Shown here piece after piece: positions 16,473 through 25,367 of a DNA stretch of 64,000 nt. The notes beneath the pieces are model-generated. The model saw only the letters and a program-made list of their open reading frames with translations. It was not told the DNA's origin and searched no databases. The stretch spans positions 1 through 64,000 of the forward strand of contig NZ_JARZHH010000006.1 in assembly GCF_029946515.1 (NCBI RefSeq), written 5' to 3'. How positions within the stretch are numbered: the stretch's first letter is position 1; the number at the start of each line of letters is the position of its first letter. The DNA is from Polyangium sp. 6x1 (GTDB lineage: Bacteria; Myxococcota_A; Polyangia; Polyangiales; Polyangiaceae). The translations under genes were made by a program, and so were the position numbers.

Positions 16473-17598
16473 TGTCGCTCAACGTGACGGCGACGCCGAG
16501 GACGCTTGCGACGTCGGTGGAAAGGACCCGCCGCACGACCCGCAATGCGTCCTGCGCCTTCGTGACGGCCGCGGGATCACCCGTGATCGCGGTGCGGAGC
16601 GGCGCGGGGATCGCCGAGATCGCGGCCTTCGCGTCCGCGAAGGCTTTGCGGACGGAGGAATCGATGGCGGGGCTGCGCGCGGCGACGAGCTCCGTGATGC
16701 CGCGCCCGCTGAGATCGCCGTGGCGGCCGAGGTAGACGTCCTCGACGCCCTGGAGCGTGCCGAGCAGGTCGTCGATCGAGTTGTCGCTGAAGCGCGATTC
16801 GACGAGGGTCGGATCGGGCCCAGCGCCGCTCACCACGCCGAGCGGGCCCGAGACCCGGTTTTCGCTCACCGCCTGCATGGTGGAGATGAGCAGGTTGACG
16901 ACCCGCGCAATGCCGTCCTGCCCCGTCAGGAAGAGCGTGCTGCCCGTGCCCGCCTTCGCGACCTGATCCACGAACGCGCCGCCCTCGAGGCTCCACGCGT
17001 CCCCGGCCGTCGTCGCGTCCGCGGCGATCGCGTCGGCGAGCGCGCGCGCATACGCACAGCGCTTCTTCCCCGTCGCGTCCGCGCCCCCGAGGGACGCGAG
17101 GACGGCTGCATTGCCGCCCGCCGGATCGAAGAGCAGGTATTCGAGTGCCGGCAAGCCCTTCGTGCTCACGCCGAGCGAGGCGATGTGCGTGGCCGTGACG
17201 GGCTCGGGCGCGTCGGTGATCGCGGACTCGATCGAGTCGGTGCGCGCGGGCCAGAAATCGAGGGCGCTGCCGATGCGGAGGTCCTCGACGGGCCCGAACC
17301 GGAACGCCTCGGCGTGTTTCCACGGCACGCGCGCCGCGCGCCACGCCGCCTGCGCGGCCGTGAGCGTCGCCTCCGTCGGCGCGTCGCAGAACGCGGTGAC
17401 CGCGGGAGGCAACGGGAGCGCCTCTTTTTCGAGCTCGCCGTAGATCGGGAGCATCACCTGGTAGGCGAGGTCGTGCATCACCGCGCGTTGCGCCGTGTCG
17501 TCGGCGGTCGGCGTCTCGCACGAGGCCGCCGCGAGGGCGAGCGTGAGGGTGAGGGCGAGCAAGGACCGGGAAGGAAACGCGGGCGGGGACAAGCTCAT
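16459..17598 (-). CDS. Imelysin (M75-like) family lipoprotein
   Basis: A 379-residue exported lipoprotein (AAASC near residue 27) of the imelysin fold, a two-domain four-helix-bundle family linked to iron uptake and including the EfeO M75 domain. The family positions can be followed: WRAARVPWKHAEAFRFGP and GLPALEYLLF, where the canonical GxHxxE is changed to GLPALE, losing the His. This is the second, more divergent imelysin of the operon. GGAG precedes the ATG, which overlaps the upstream di-heme gene by 4 bp (ATGA). Confidence 0.88.
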   Translation of the reverse strand: MSLSPPAFPSRSLLALTLTLALAAASCETPTADDTAQRAVMHDLAYQVMLPIYGELEKEALPLPPAVTAFCDAPTEATLTAAQAAWRAARVPWKHAEAFRFGPVEDLRIGSALDFWPARTDSIESAITDAPEPVTATHIASLGVSTKGLPALEYLLFDPAGGNAAVLASLGGADATGKKRCAYARALADAIAADATTAGDAWSLEGGAFVDQVAKAGTGSTLFLTGQDGIARVVNLLISTMQAVSENRVSGPLGVVSGAGPDPTLVESRFSDNSIDDLLGTLQGVEDVYLGRHGDLSGRGITELVAARSPAIDSSVRKAFADAKAAISAIPAPLRTAITGDPAAVTKAQDALRVVRRVLSTDVASVLGVAVTLSDNDGD

Positions 17599-18986
17599 AA
17601 CGACTCCAGGAACCGAACGAGCGCGCGGCGATCCTCGGCCGGCAGGGCGCGGAACGCCTCGCGGGAGCCTTCCGCCTCGCCGCCGTGCCAGAGCACGGCC
17701 TCGACGAAGCCGCGCGCGCGGCCATCATGTAGCAGATTTTGGTGGCCATTGACGACCTGGAGCAGCCCGAGGCCCCAGAGCGGCGCCGTCCGCCACTCGC
17801 GCCCGTCCGCCTCGAAATCGGGCCGGCCATCCGCGAGCGCATCGCCCATGTCGTGCAGGAGGAGGTCCGTGAACGGCCGGATCGTCTGGCCGGAGAGCTC
17901 GGGGTAGCCGTCGAAGGTCCCGGTGCGAAAGACGGGCGTGTGGCATTTGCCGCAGCCGAGCTCCAGGAAATGCTTCTTGCCGGCGAGGACGACGGGATCG
18001 GCGACGTCACGTCGCGCGGGGACCGCGAGGGTGGTCGAATAAAACGTGACGTCCGTCAGAATCTTGGCGCTCGCCTCGGGGGTGCCGCCGGTCGGGGCGG
18101 CCTTGCAATCGGCCTCGGCGTCCGTGCACTCCTCGTTCGGGAACATCGACGTGGTGATGCCCATGTCGCCGAGGAACGCGCCCGCCGTCTGCTGCGCGAG
18201 CGTCGGCTGGTTCGCCTTCCAGCCGAATCGGCCGAGCGCGACGGCCCCGGCCGCGGCGTCCCACACGTGGTTCGCTCGACCCGAAATGCCGTCGCCGTCG
18301 GCGTCGTCCGGATCTTCGGCCCGCACGATGTCCTCCTCGGCGACGGCCTCGAGCAGGCCGAGGCCGATCATCGCAGGCGCGACGCGCGGCGAGGTCAACG
18401 TGTCCGGCTGCATGTCGCCGCGCCCTTGGGCGATTGTATAGACGGGCTTTCGCAGGCTGTACGTCTCGCCGTCCGGGAACGAGCCGGGCATTTCTTCATA
18501 CGCGACGAACGCGTCGCCCTCGGGCGTGACGCCGGGAATCGCGCGCGGCTGGAGCTGGCCGCCATAGGTGGGCTCGGGCGCGGGGCCGCCATGCGCGTCC
18601 GCGCCGGGGACGCTGAGTCGGACGAGGACCGAGACCAGGGGCTCGGCCGGATCGTCCGGGGGGCTGCCGCGGCCGTCGAGGAGGTGGCAGGACGAGCACG
18701 AGCGCGCGTTGTAGAGCGGCCCGAGCCCGTCCCGCCCCTCGGTGGAGGAAGGAGCGATGACCCAGTTTTCCTTGAAAAACGAGTTTCCCACGAAGAACGC
18801 GCTGCGCCGCTCCGGCGTCATGTTGCGCGCCGAGAGCGAATAGGCGTTCTTCGAGGTGTCGTGGACGGTGGTCTCGCCGCCGGAGAGCTCCTCCCCCGGC
18901 TCGGCCGAAGGGCCGGTTTGTCCGGGCGGGGCCTCCGCGCCGCAACCGAGGACCACGAAGACGACGGGAAACACAGGCCATCGCAT
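17595..18986 (-). CDS. Di-heme oxidoreductase (DHOR family) lipoprotein
   Basis: A 463-residue exported lipoprotein (VVLGC near residue 15) with two CxxCH heme-c sites: CSSCH near 98 within the family signature FFKENWVIAPSS ... GLGPLYNARSC, and CGKCH near 345. DHOR proteins (putative thiol oxidoreductase/peroxidase) are regularly found between imelysin genes in iron-regulated clusters. The ATG at 18986 is preferred because GAGGAG lies 8 nt ahead; an in-frame GTG at 18995 would overlap the upstream stop. It probably moves electrons to or from periplasmic iron. Confidence 0.9.
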   Translation of the reverse strand: MRWPVFPVVFVVLGCGAEAPPGQTGPSAEPGEELSGGETTVHDTSKNAYSLSARNMTPERRSAFFVGNSFFKENWVIAPSSTEGRDGLGPLYNARSCSSCHLLDGRGSPPDDPAEPLVSVLVRLSVPGADAHGGPAPEPTYGGQLQPRAIPGVTPEGDAFVAYEEMPGSFPDGETYSLRKPVYTIAQGRGDMQPDTLTSPRVAPAMIGLGLLEAVAEEDIVRAEDPDDADGDGISGRANHVWDAAAGAVALGRFGWKANQPTLAQQTAGAFLGDMGITTSMFPNEECTDAEADCKAAPTGGTPEASAKILTDVTFYSTTLAVPARRDVADPVVLAGKKHFLELGCGKCHTPVFRTGTFDGYPELSGQTIRPFTDLLLHDMGDALADGRPDFEADGREWRTAPLWGLGLLQVVNGHQNLLHDGRARGFVEAVLWHGGEAEGSREAFRALPAEDRRALVRFLESL

Positions 18987-18991
18987 GACGA

Positions 18992-20179
18992 TCACTCCTC
19001 GATGTTGAGCGTGATGCCGAGCAGCGTCGCGACCTCGACGATCGTCGTCGTCTGCTTGCGGAGCGCGTCGATCGCCTTCTTCACCTTGACCCGACCGGCC
19101 GCGGTGTCGGCGCCGAGGATCGCCTGATCGAACGGCTTGCCGATGTCCTCGATCGCGTCGATGCTGGCCTGCATTTCCTCCTGCAGCCGCGCGTCGAGCG
19201 CCGGATCACGCTCGCGCACGAGATCGTCGAGCCCGGGCAGGTCGATCTGGCCGCGGCGGCCGAGGTAGACGTTCTGGATGCCGCGCGCGTTGTTGAGCAG
19301 ATCCTTGTGCGTGTTGTCGCTGAAGCAGGAGTGCTCGTCTTCCTGCTCCTTCGTGTCGTAGGCGACCTGCATGCGCTCGCCGGCGAGCTCCGCGCCGCTC
19401 AGGCTGCCGATACCGAGCAGGATGCGGCGCAGCGCCTCCTCGGGCGGGAGCGCGACGAACGTGGCCCGGTACGCGCCGCCCTCGGGCGCCCACTCCGCCG
19501 AGACCGAGCTCAGGTCCTGCAAAAGGAGTTTCCCTGCCGCGAGGAGGTACTGCCCGCGCCGCTCCTGGTTCGCGGCCGTGCCCATGTCGACCACGTAATC
19601 GGTGTACGGGCGCTGTCCCGGGCCTTCGGCATTCGTGTCCTGGCCCCAGAGCAGGAACTCGATCGCGTGGTACCCGGTCGAGATGTCCTTCTCGCCGGGG
19701 TTCTCGTTCTGGTCGGCGATCATGGTCTCGTCGATCGTCGGATAGGTCATGGCATCGTTGATGATGCCCGCGTTCGGATCGCCCGCCACGTAATCGACGT
19801 GCGCCTCGTCCATCGGCCAGGCATTGATGCGGCCCTCGGGGCCGTCGTCGTCGTCGATGGGGCCGCCGTAAAAGCGGAAGGCCTCGGTCAGGCCGTACGG
19901 ATCGCGCGCGAGGAGCCACTGCTCACGCGCGGCGTCGAACCTCTGCTGCGAGGGCTCCGCCACGAACTGCGCGAGCGTGGCGTTGAGCGACGCCGCTTCG
20001 TCGATGGCTTCGACGTACGAGCCGTTCACGAGGTTCGCATACGCCTCGATGACGGGCGGCGCGGTCTCCGAGAGCGGCTTCGGGCCCGACACCGGGTCCG
20101 ATCCGCAACCGGTGAGCAGCCCGGACACGGCCGTCGCGAAGGCCGCGGACTGCAGAATGCGTAGCGTAGGCTTGATCAT
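18992..20179 (-). CDS. Imelysin (M75-like) family lipoprotein, first gene of the iron operon
   Basis: A 395-residue lipoprotein (LLTGC near residue 23) with the intact imelysin signature GYHAIEFLLWGQ near residue 173, the GxHxxE motif considered a metal site in this family. Other landmarks are ARDPYGLTEAFRFYGGP and NNARGIQNVYLG. It is probably a periplasmic iron-binding protein of an uptake or sensing system. The ATG at 20179 has GGAG just upstream; a longer open frame is low-complexity noise. A Fur-box-like palindrome lies about 20 bp upstream, and all downstream genes are coupled closely to it. Confidence 0.9.
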   Translation of the reverse strand: MIKPTLRILQSAAFATAVSGLLTGCGSDPVSGPKPLSETAPPVIEAYANLVNGSYVEAIDEAASLNATLAQFVAEPSQQRFDAAREQWLLARDPYGLTEAFRFYGGPIDDDDGPEGRINAWPMDEAHVDYVAGDPNAGIINDAMTYPTIDETMIADQNENPGEKDISTGYHAIEFLLWGQDTNAEGPGQRPYTDYVVDMGTAANQERRGQYLLAAGKLLLQDLSSVSAEWAPEGGAYRATFVALPPEEALRRILLGIGSLSGAELAGERMQVAYDTKEQEDEHSCFSDNTHKDLLNNARGIQNVYLGRRGQIDLPGLDDLVRERDPALDARLQEEMQASIDAIEDIGKPFDQAILGADTAAGRVKVKKAIDALRKQTTTIVEVATLLGITLNIEE

Positions 20180-20198
20180 GTCTCCGTACTCCAGAAAA

Positions 20199-20213
20199 TG
20201 AAAGTGACTTTCA
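20199..20213. promoter_or_regulatory. Fur-box-like 7-1-7 inverted repeat
   Basis: TGAAAGT-G-ACTTTCA, a perfect 7-1-7 palindrome, matching the Fur core TGATAAT-N-ATTATCA at TGA..A.T and its mirror. It is the only AT-rich patch around and sits 20 bp before the start of the imelysin operon, where bound Fur would block transcription. Family members elsewhere are iron-regulated; regulator identity here is inferred. Confidence 0.55.
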
Positions 20214-20261
20214 CTTGTCACAGACGACCGAGACCTGTCAAGCGGCAACGGGGCTGCCGCG

Positions 20262-20741
20262 TCAGGGACCGGCGGGGCGGATGACGCCTGCGGCGCGGAA
20301 GGTTTCGTCGAGGTCCGCCTGGACGTCGCCCGTGGGGAGCGTCTTGGTCTGGCCGTCCTCGACGACCTCGAGCGCGGAGCATTCGTAACAGATGACGAGG
20401 TCGACGGAGCGTCCTCCGCGCACGGCATGCACGCCGTGGCGCGGGTTGAAGCATTTCGCCAGCGTGCCGCCCTTGCGCACGCCGGCATTCACGATGTCGA
20501 CGATGCGCTCGCGCGTCTTCGGATCGGCGACGTCGCCCTTCGCGAGGACCTGGTAGCCGTGGAAGGTCTCGGCGCCCTGCGGCGGCTCGCCGCCGTGATC
20601 GGGTTCGAGCGCGAGGACCTGAAACGAATCGGCCCCCTCGAGCACGCCGACCGCGGAGTCCGGGAGCGAGCTGCAGCCGAGGACGGGCGCGGAGGCGAGC
20701 GCGAGGAAGGCCGCGGCGCGGGCGACGAGGGAGAGCCGCAT
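20262..20741 (-). CDS. Small lipoprotein, hypothetical
   Basis: A 159-residue lipoprotein (ALASAPVLGC, Cys near 23) with a compact domain carrying four further cysteines (KCFNPRHGV, VICYEC). CYEC followed by SALEV looks like a small redox or metal-binding beta domain, but no named family is recognised. The ATG at 20741 is chosen because it starts a proper signal peptide. It is upstream of and on the same strand as the imelysin operon, but the 80-bp gap with the Fur-like box suggests separate transcription. Confidence 0.72.
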   Translation of the reverse strand: MRLSLVARAAAFLALASAPVLGCSSLPDSAVGVLEGADSFQVLALEPDHGGEPPQGAETFHGYQVLAKGDVADPKTRERIVDIVNAGVRKGGTLAKCFNPRHGVHAVRGGRSVDLVICYECSALEVVEDGQTKTLPTGDVQADLDETFRAAGVIRPAGP

Positions 20742-20841
20742 AGGCGCGATCGTATCTCGCAAAATTGGTGCATCCGTGCGGCCGAAGACTCGTGATACCC
20801 AGCCGGGGTCGCGTCCGTGTCGGCGCGCGGAAGGAGGAGTC

Positions 20842-22089
20842 ATGGATCGTTCTTACCAGTTCCGGCGCCGGCTCGCGGCGCAATTGCTCGGTGTGGCGCT
20901 CGCGGGGATCAGCGCAGCGGGCGCGCAGGGTTGCGGCAACGATGTCGAGACGCCGGGGTCGGGAGGTCAAGGAGGCCAGGGTGGCGCCGGCAACGGCGGG
21001 TTCGGCGGCGGCTCCGTCGTCGAGACGATCACGGAGTGCTTCGCCTGGCCTCAAGCAGAAGCCGGGAGCGGCGGCGCGGGCGGCGTCGGCGGCGCGGGCG
21101 GGAGCGGCGGCGCGGGCGGGAGCGGCGGCGCGGGCGGCTCGATGGTGCCCCCTTGCCCGCCCAAGGACGCGGCGCTGATGTACGTGGAGGCCGGCGGCCC
21201 CAGCTCGTGCGGCGCCGTGGTGAAAACCGACGGGACCTTCGCGAATGGCGAGTGCTGCTACGAGATGGACGTCACGACCTGCGGCGTCGGCCGGCCCTTC
21301 CTCGTGGAAGGCCGCGCCCGCGCGGCGTCGCGCACGAGAGCACGATCGACCTGGATGGAAAGCGCCCTCCCCGCGCCCGATCTCACCGGTTTGTCCCCGG
21401 ACGAGCGCGCCCTGCTCGCGGCCGCCTGGACCCGCGACGGCCTGCTCGAGCACGCCTCGATCGCCTCGTTCGGTCGGTTCGCGCTGGAGCTGCTCGCCGT
21501 GGGAGCGCCGGCCGAGCTCGTGGAGCGCGCGCACGAGGCGGCGCTCGACGAGGTCCGGCACGCGCGCCTCGCCTTCGCGCTGGCATCGGCCTACGCCGGG
21601 GAGCCCATCGGGCCGGGCGCGTTCCCGTTCGCCGGAGGCTCGCTCCCGGTGAGCGCCGACCTCGCGGACGTGGCGGCGCGCGCGGTGCGGGAAGGCTGCA
21701 TCGGCGAGACGCTCGCCAGCCTGCTCGCCGCCGAACAAGCCGCGCGGGCGACGGATCCGGCCGCGCGGCAGGCGCTCGCCGCCATCGCCGAGGACGAGGC
21801 GAAGCACGCCGAGCTCGCCTGGCGGGCCGTGGCGTGGGCGCTCCGGAGCGGGGATGCGTCCGTCGCGCGAGCCGTCCGGGCAGCCTTCGCGGAGGCGTTC
21901 GCCGCGGGCGCGACGCTCGACGTGCAGGCAGGCGGTGCCGGCGCGCTGGAAGCCCACGGGCGGCCGGAAGCGGCCGCGCTGCGGGCCTCGATGGAGCGAG
22001 CGCTCGCCGAGGTGGTGCAGCCGGCCGCGGCGGCGCTGCTCGGGAGCCTAAGCGCGCCGGAAAGCCAGGAGCGCGCGGAGCGCGGGTAG
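20842..22089 (+). CDS. Exported ferritin-like domain protein with Gly-rich linker
   Basis: A 415-residue protein. An N-terminal signal (residues 1-31, ending GAQGC, so possibly a lipoprotein) is followed by a Gly/Ser/Ala linker with GSGGAGG repeats (about 40-110), a short Cys-containing domain (GECCYEMDVTTCG) and a C-terminal four-helix ferritin-like domain. Carboxylate-bridge ligands are visible: EHASIASF near 202, DEVRHAR near 237 and DEAKHAE near 319, the ExxH pairs of a di-iron site. It may store or oxidise iron, or act as an oxygenase, outside the cytoplasm. AAGGAGG lies ahead of the ATG. Confidence 0.82.
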   Translation: MDRSYQFRRRLAAQLLGVALAGISAAGAQGCGNDVETPGSGGQGGQGGAGNGGFGGGSVVETITECFAWPQAEAGSGGAGGVGGAGGSGGAGGSGGAGGSMVPPCPPKDAALMYVEAGGPSSCGAVVKTDGTFANGECCYEMDVTTCGVGRPFLVEGRARAASRTRARSTWMESALPAPDLTGLSPDERALLAAAWTRDGLLEHASIASFGRFALELLAVGAPAELVERAHEAALDEVRHARLAFALASAYAGEPIGPGAFPFAGGSLPVSADLADVAARAVREGCIGETLASLLAAEQAARATDPAARQALAAIAEDEAKHAELAWRAVAWALRSGDASVARAVRAAFAEAFAAGATLDVQAGGAGALEAHGRPEAAALRASMERALAEVVQPAAAALLGSLSAPESQERAERG

Positions 22090-23229
22090 CGCCGCGAGGC
22101 CCACGGCGAACGCCGCAGTCAGGCCGAGGACGCTGCGCGCCTTGGCCACCTTCGGCAGGAGCGCGGCGCCGGCGAGGGCCATGGCCGGCGGCGCGCTCCG
22201 CTGCGGCGACGACGCGGCCGGCGCCCACGGCCGCTCGGGCGTCGGCTTCGAGCCGGTGAAGAAGTCCACGAGCGCGCTCGTGAACACCGGCAGATCCTGC
22301 GGTCCGCGGCTCGAAATGATGTTGCCGTCCCGCACGACCGCCTCATCGCGCCAGGTCGCCCCCGCGTTCACCAGATCATCCCGGATCCCGGGCCACGACG
22401 TGATGTGCCGCCCGCGCAGGATGCCCGCCGACGCGAGCACCCACGCCCCGTGGCAGATCGCGCCGATGGGTTTGCCCGCCGCGTCGAAGGCCCGGACGAA
22501 CTCCCGCACCTCCTGGCTCTGCCGCAGGAAATCCGGCGCGATGAAGCCGCCCGGCACGAAGAGCGCGTCGTATTCGCCCGGATCCGCCTCCCGGATCGTC
22601 CGCTTGACGCGCACCCTCCGTCCCGGGACGTCGACGTTCATCCCCACGATCTTCCCGGGCCGGAGCGACAGCACCTCGACCTCGCCGCCCTCGGCGCCGA
22701 TCGCCCGCGCCGGCGTGAAGAGCTCGACCTGCTCGAACCCGTCCGCCGTGAGCACGGCGATCTTCCGGCCCGCGAGCCTCCGACGCCGCACGGGGCGCGC
22801 CGCGAGGAAGCTCGCGAGCCCGAGGGCGACGTACTTGGCGAGCGTCCCTTTGCTCCCCATCGCCCGGCGGAAGTTCGGGACGAGGCGGTCGGGCATCACC
22901 AGGGTGTCGAAGGCATATCCACCGAGGGCCGAGAGCGCGCTGGCGAGGAGCAGGCTCCCTTGCCGCTCGGGACGGGCCCGGGAGATCAACCCTTGATACG
23001 CGAGCCCCCAGCCGAGCAGGCCGCCGGTGAGCAGCAGGAACCCGAGGGGCGTGACGCCGCGCTGGAACTCGGCGCCGACCCGCCGCGTCGGCACGGCCGC
23101 CGTGGCCATCGCGTTGAGCCCCGCCCACGGGGAGCCCCGCTCGATCGCCGAAGAGCTCATCATGGCCGTCGCGGTCGCCGCCGTCAGGCCGGCGCCCGTC
23201 CACAATCCTCGCCTCACGATTGCTCGCAT
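22048..23229 (-). CDS. DJ-1/PfpI-family domain fused to an N-terminal membrane region
   Basis: A 393-residue fusion. Residues 1-135 contain three or four hydrophobic segments. Residues about 140-330 are a DJ-1/PfpI/type-1 glutamine-amidotransferase-like domain with KIAVLTADGFEQVEL at the start and the nucleophile elbow AICHGAWVL (Cys near 258). A further hydrophobic segment closes the protein. Soluble relatives are glyoxalases, proteases or chaperones; the membrane tethering is unusual. The ATG at 23229 has GAGGAG 7 nt upstream. Its 3' end overlaps the ferritin-like gene by 42 bp on the opposite strand. Confidence 0.85.
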   Translation of the reverse strand: MRAIVRRGLWTGAGLTAATATAMMSSSAIERGSPWAGLNAMATAAVPTRRVGAEFQRGVTPLGFLLLTGGLLGWGLAYQGLISRARPERQGSLLLASALSALGGYAFDTLVMPDRLVPNFRRAMGSKGTLAKYVALGLASFLAARPVRRRRLAGRKIAVLTADGFEQVELFTPARAIGAEGGEVEVLSLRPGKIVGMNVDVPGRRVRVKRTIREADPGEYDALFVPGGFIAPDFLRQSQEVREFVRAFDAAGKPIGAICHGAWVLASAGILRGRHITSWPGIRDDLVNAGATWRDEAVVRDGNIISSRGPQDLPVFTSALVDFFTGSKPTPERPWAPAASSPQRSAPPAMALAGAALLPKVAKARSVLGLTAAFAVGLAALPALRALLAFRRA

Positions 23230-23456
23230 GGTCACTCCTCTCGCGTGCACACGGGGACAGCCGCGGATTGCATCACGAGTGCCACATCCGGGCGCGGGCG
23301 AGCGCTCTCGGCGGCTCGTCCGAGCGTCAACAATCCGGCGGACGAAACTCCGGGCGATCCGTCGGCAGAGCTGCTATGGTGCGCGCCTTTCTACGCGGGG
23401 GCGCTGCTCGGACGAACCGAGCGCTTCGTACCGAACGCCCCCGTGCTCCGCACCCG

Positions 23457-25220
23457 ATGACCGAAATCGAAACCCTCTCGCCTGCCCTCGCGGCTGCCTT
23501 CCAGGGCCGCGGCTACACGTCCCTCACCCCCATTCAACAAGCCGTCCTCGACCCGGCCCACGCGGGGCGCGACCTGCGCCTCTTCTCGCAGACCGGCTCG
23601 GGCAAGACCGTCGCCATCGGCCTCGTCCTCGCCCCCGACCTCGAGCGCATCGTGGCGGAGCGGGCGAGCGCGACCCCGGCATCGACGCCATCCGTCGCCG
23701 CCAAGCCGGCCACGATCGTGATCGCTCCGACGCGCGAGCTCGCCGCCCAGCTCGCCCGCGAGCTCTCGTGGCTCTTCCGGCCCCTCGGCGCCACCGTCTG
23801 CGCCGTGACCGGCGGGACCAGCATCCCGCAGGAGCTCTACAACCTGCGGCAGGGCCCGCTCGTCGTCGTGGGCACGCCCGGCCGGCTCGTCGACCACCTC
23901 GAGCGCGGCGCGATCGATCCCTCGCGCGTCTGCGCAGCCGTGCTCGACGAGGCCGACCAGATGCTCGACATGGGCTTCCGCGAGGAGCTCGAGACCATCC
24001 TCGGAAAGATGCCCGAGGAGCGCCGCACCCACCTCGTCGCAGCCACCTTCTCGCGCGAGGTCTCGGCCCTCGCGAATCGCTACCAGAAGGACGCCGTCGC
24101 CGTCGAGGGCACGAGCCTCGGCGAGGCGAACCAGGACATCACGCACGTCGCGCACCTCGTAAAACCCGACGAGCGCGACGCCGCCGTCGTGAACCTGCTC
24201 CTCCTCGCGCCCACCGAGCGCGCGCTCGTCTTCGTCCGCACCCGCGAGGGCGCCTCGGAGCTCGCCGAGCGCCTCGGGCAGGCCGGTTTTTCAGCGCGCG
24301 CCCTGAGCGGCGAGCTCGAACAACGCGAGCGCACCCGCACCCTCGGGGCCTTCCGCTCCGGCGCGGTCACCACGCTCGTCGCAACCGACGTGGCGGCGCG
24401 CGGGCTCGACATCCCCGACGTCGGCCGCGTGATCCACGCCGATCCCCCGAGCGATCCGGAGACCTTCACCCACCGCAGCGGCCGCACCGGCCGGGCCGGG
24501 CGCAAGGGCACGAGCGTGATGCTCGTCCCGCCGCAAGCCCGCGACTACGTGGCCCGCCTCTTCCGCGGCGCCGGCATCCGCGCCACCTGGTCGGCCGCCC
24601 CCTCGACCGACGACGTTCTCCGCGCAGCCGACACGCGCCTCGCCGCCGAGCTCCGCGCCCCCGCAGCCGATCCCGTCGATCCGCGGCTCCAGGCCCTCGC
24701 CGCGTCTTTGCTCGCGGACATGGATCCGGCCACGCTCGTCACCACGCTGCTCGCGCGCTCCCGCCACACCGGCCCCTCAGCGCCGCTGCCCGTCACGCCG
24801 CTCGTTCCGCACGAGCCGCTCCCGCGCCGCCCCCCGGAGCCCCGTGCCCCGCGGAACGCGCCAAACGCGGGCGCCTTCGTCCCGTTCCAGGTGAGCTGGG
24901 GCGGCCGCCACGGCGCCGATCCGCGCCGCCTGCTCGCGCTCGTGTGCCGTCGCGGCGGCATTCGCAGCGATCAGGTCGGCGCGATCCACGTCGGCGATTT
25001 CTCGTCGAGCGTGGAAGTCGCGTCCCCCGTCGCCTCGGATTTCGCCCGCTCGGCAGCACGTCCGGACGAACGAGATCCGCGCGTCCGCATCCGCCCCATG
25101 CCCGAATCGCACGGCGAGGCCCCTGCCCGCCCGGGCCCGGCACCTCGCCCGCGCGGCCGAGGTCCCCTCGGCGCCGACGAACCCCCGCGCCGATTTCGCC
25201 ATCCCTCGATGACGCGCTGA
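23457..25220 (+). CDS. DEAD-box RNA helicase with DbpA-type RNA-binding domain
   Basis: A 587-residue ATP-dependent RNA helicase. Q motif (LTPIQQAV), Walker A TGSGKT near residue 47, PTREL, GTPGR, DEAD near 165, motif III AAT rather than the usual SAT, and the second RecA domain with ARGLDIPDVGRVIH and HRSGRTGRAG. The C-terminal region from about 472 (FVPFQVSWGG ... HVGDFSSSVEV) is a DbpA/CsdA RNA-binding domain, which targets 23S rRNA in DbpA, so a ribosome-assembly role is likely. The ATG at 23457 begins the family N-terminus. Immediately followed by the hairpin repeat. Confidence 0.95.
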   Translation: MTEIETLSPALAAAFQGRGYTSLTPIQQAVLDPAHAGRDLRLFSQTGSGKTVAIGLVLAPDLERIVAERASATPASTPSVAAKPATIVIAPTRELAAQLARELSWLFRPLGATVCAVTGGTSIPQELYNLRQGPLVVVGTPGRLVDHLERGAIDPSRVCAAVLDEADQMLDMGFREELETILGKMPEERRTHLVAATFSREVSALANRYQKDAVAVEGTSLGEANQDITHVAHLVKPDERDAAVVNLLLLAPTERALVFVRTREGASELAERLGQAGFSARALSGELEQRERTRTLGAFRSGAVTTLVATDVAARGLDIPDVGRVIHADPPSDPETFTHRSGRTGRAGRKGTSVMLVPPQARDYVARLFRGAGIRATWSAAPSTDDVLRAADTRLAAELRAPAADPVDPRLQALAASLLADMDPATLVTTLLARSRHTGPSAPLPVTPLVPHEPLPRRPPEPRAPRNAPNAGAFVPFQVSWGGRHGADPRRLLALVCRRGGIRSDQVGAIHVGDFSSSVEVASPVASDFARSAARPDERDPRVRIRPMPESHGEAPARPGPAPRPRGRGPLGADEPPRRFRHPSMTR

Positions 25221-25345
25221 GGCGTCGCGCCGGGGCGCTGCCCCGGGCCCCGCGGGGGCTATCCGCCCCTCGACCCGGACCAGGGCCAGCCCTGGACCTC
25301 TGGGCATCGACTGCGCGAAGCGCAGTCGATGCGGGGGAAGTTTTT
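25221..25345 (+). repeat. Dispersed multi-hairpin element, half copy D1
   Basis: Begins directly after the helicase stop. Stems at 25230-25246 (CCGGGGC-GCT-GCCCCGG), 25255-25269, 25280-25295 (CCAGGGC/GCCCTGG) and 25304-25332 (13-bp arms, loop GAA). The same order as the left half of the copy at 3568. Confidence 0.87.
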
Positions 25346-25367
25346 TGAGCTGTCCGCCCCCTCTTTG

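Noticed and set aside
25221-25307. A recurrent peptide (PRGPGLALVRVEGR) in several frames
   Set aside because: It is the translation of the hairpin repeat and appears wherever a frame crosses it; it is not a protein family.
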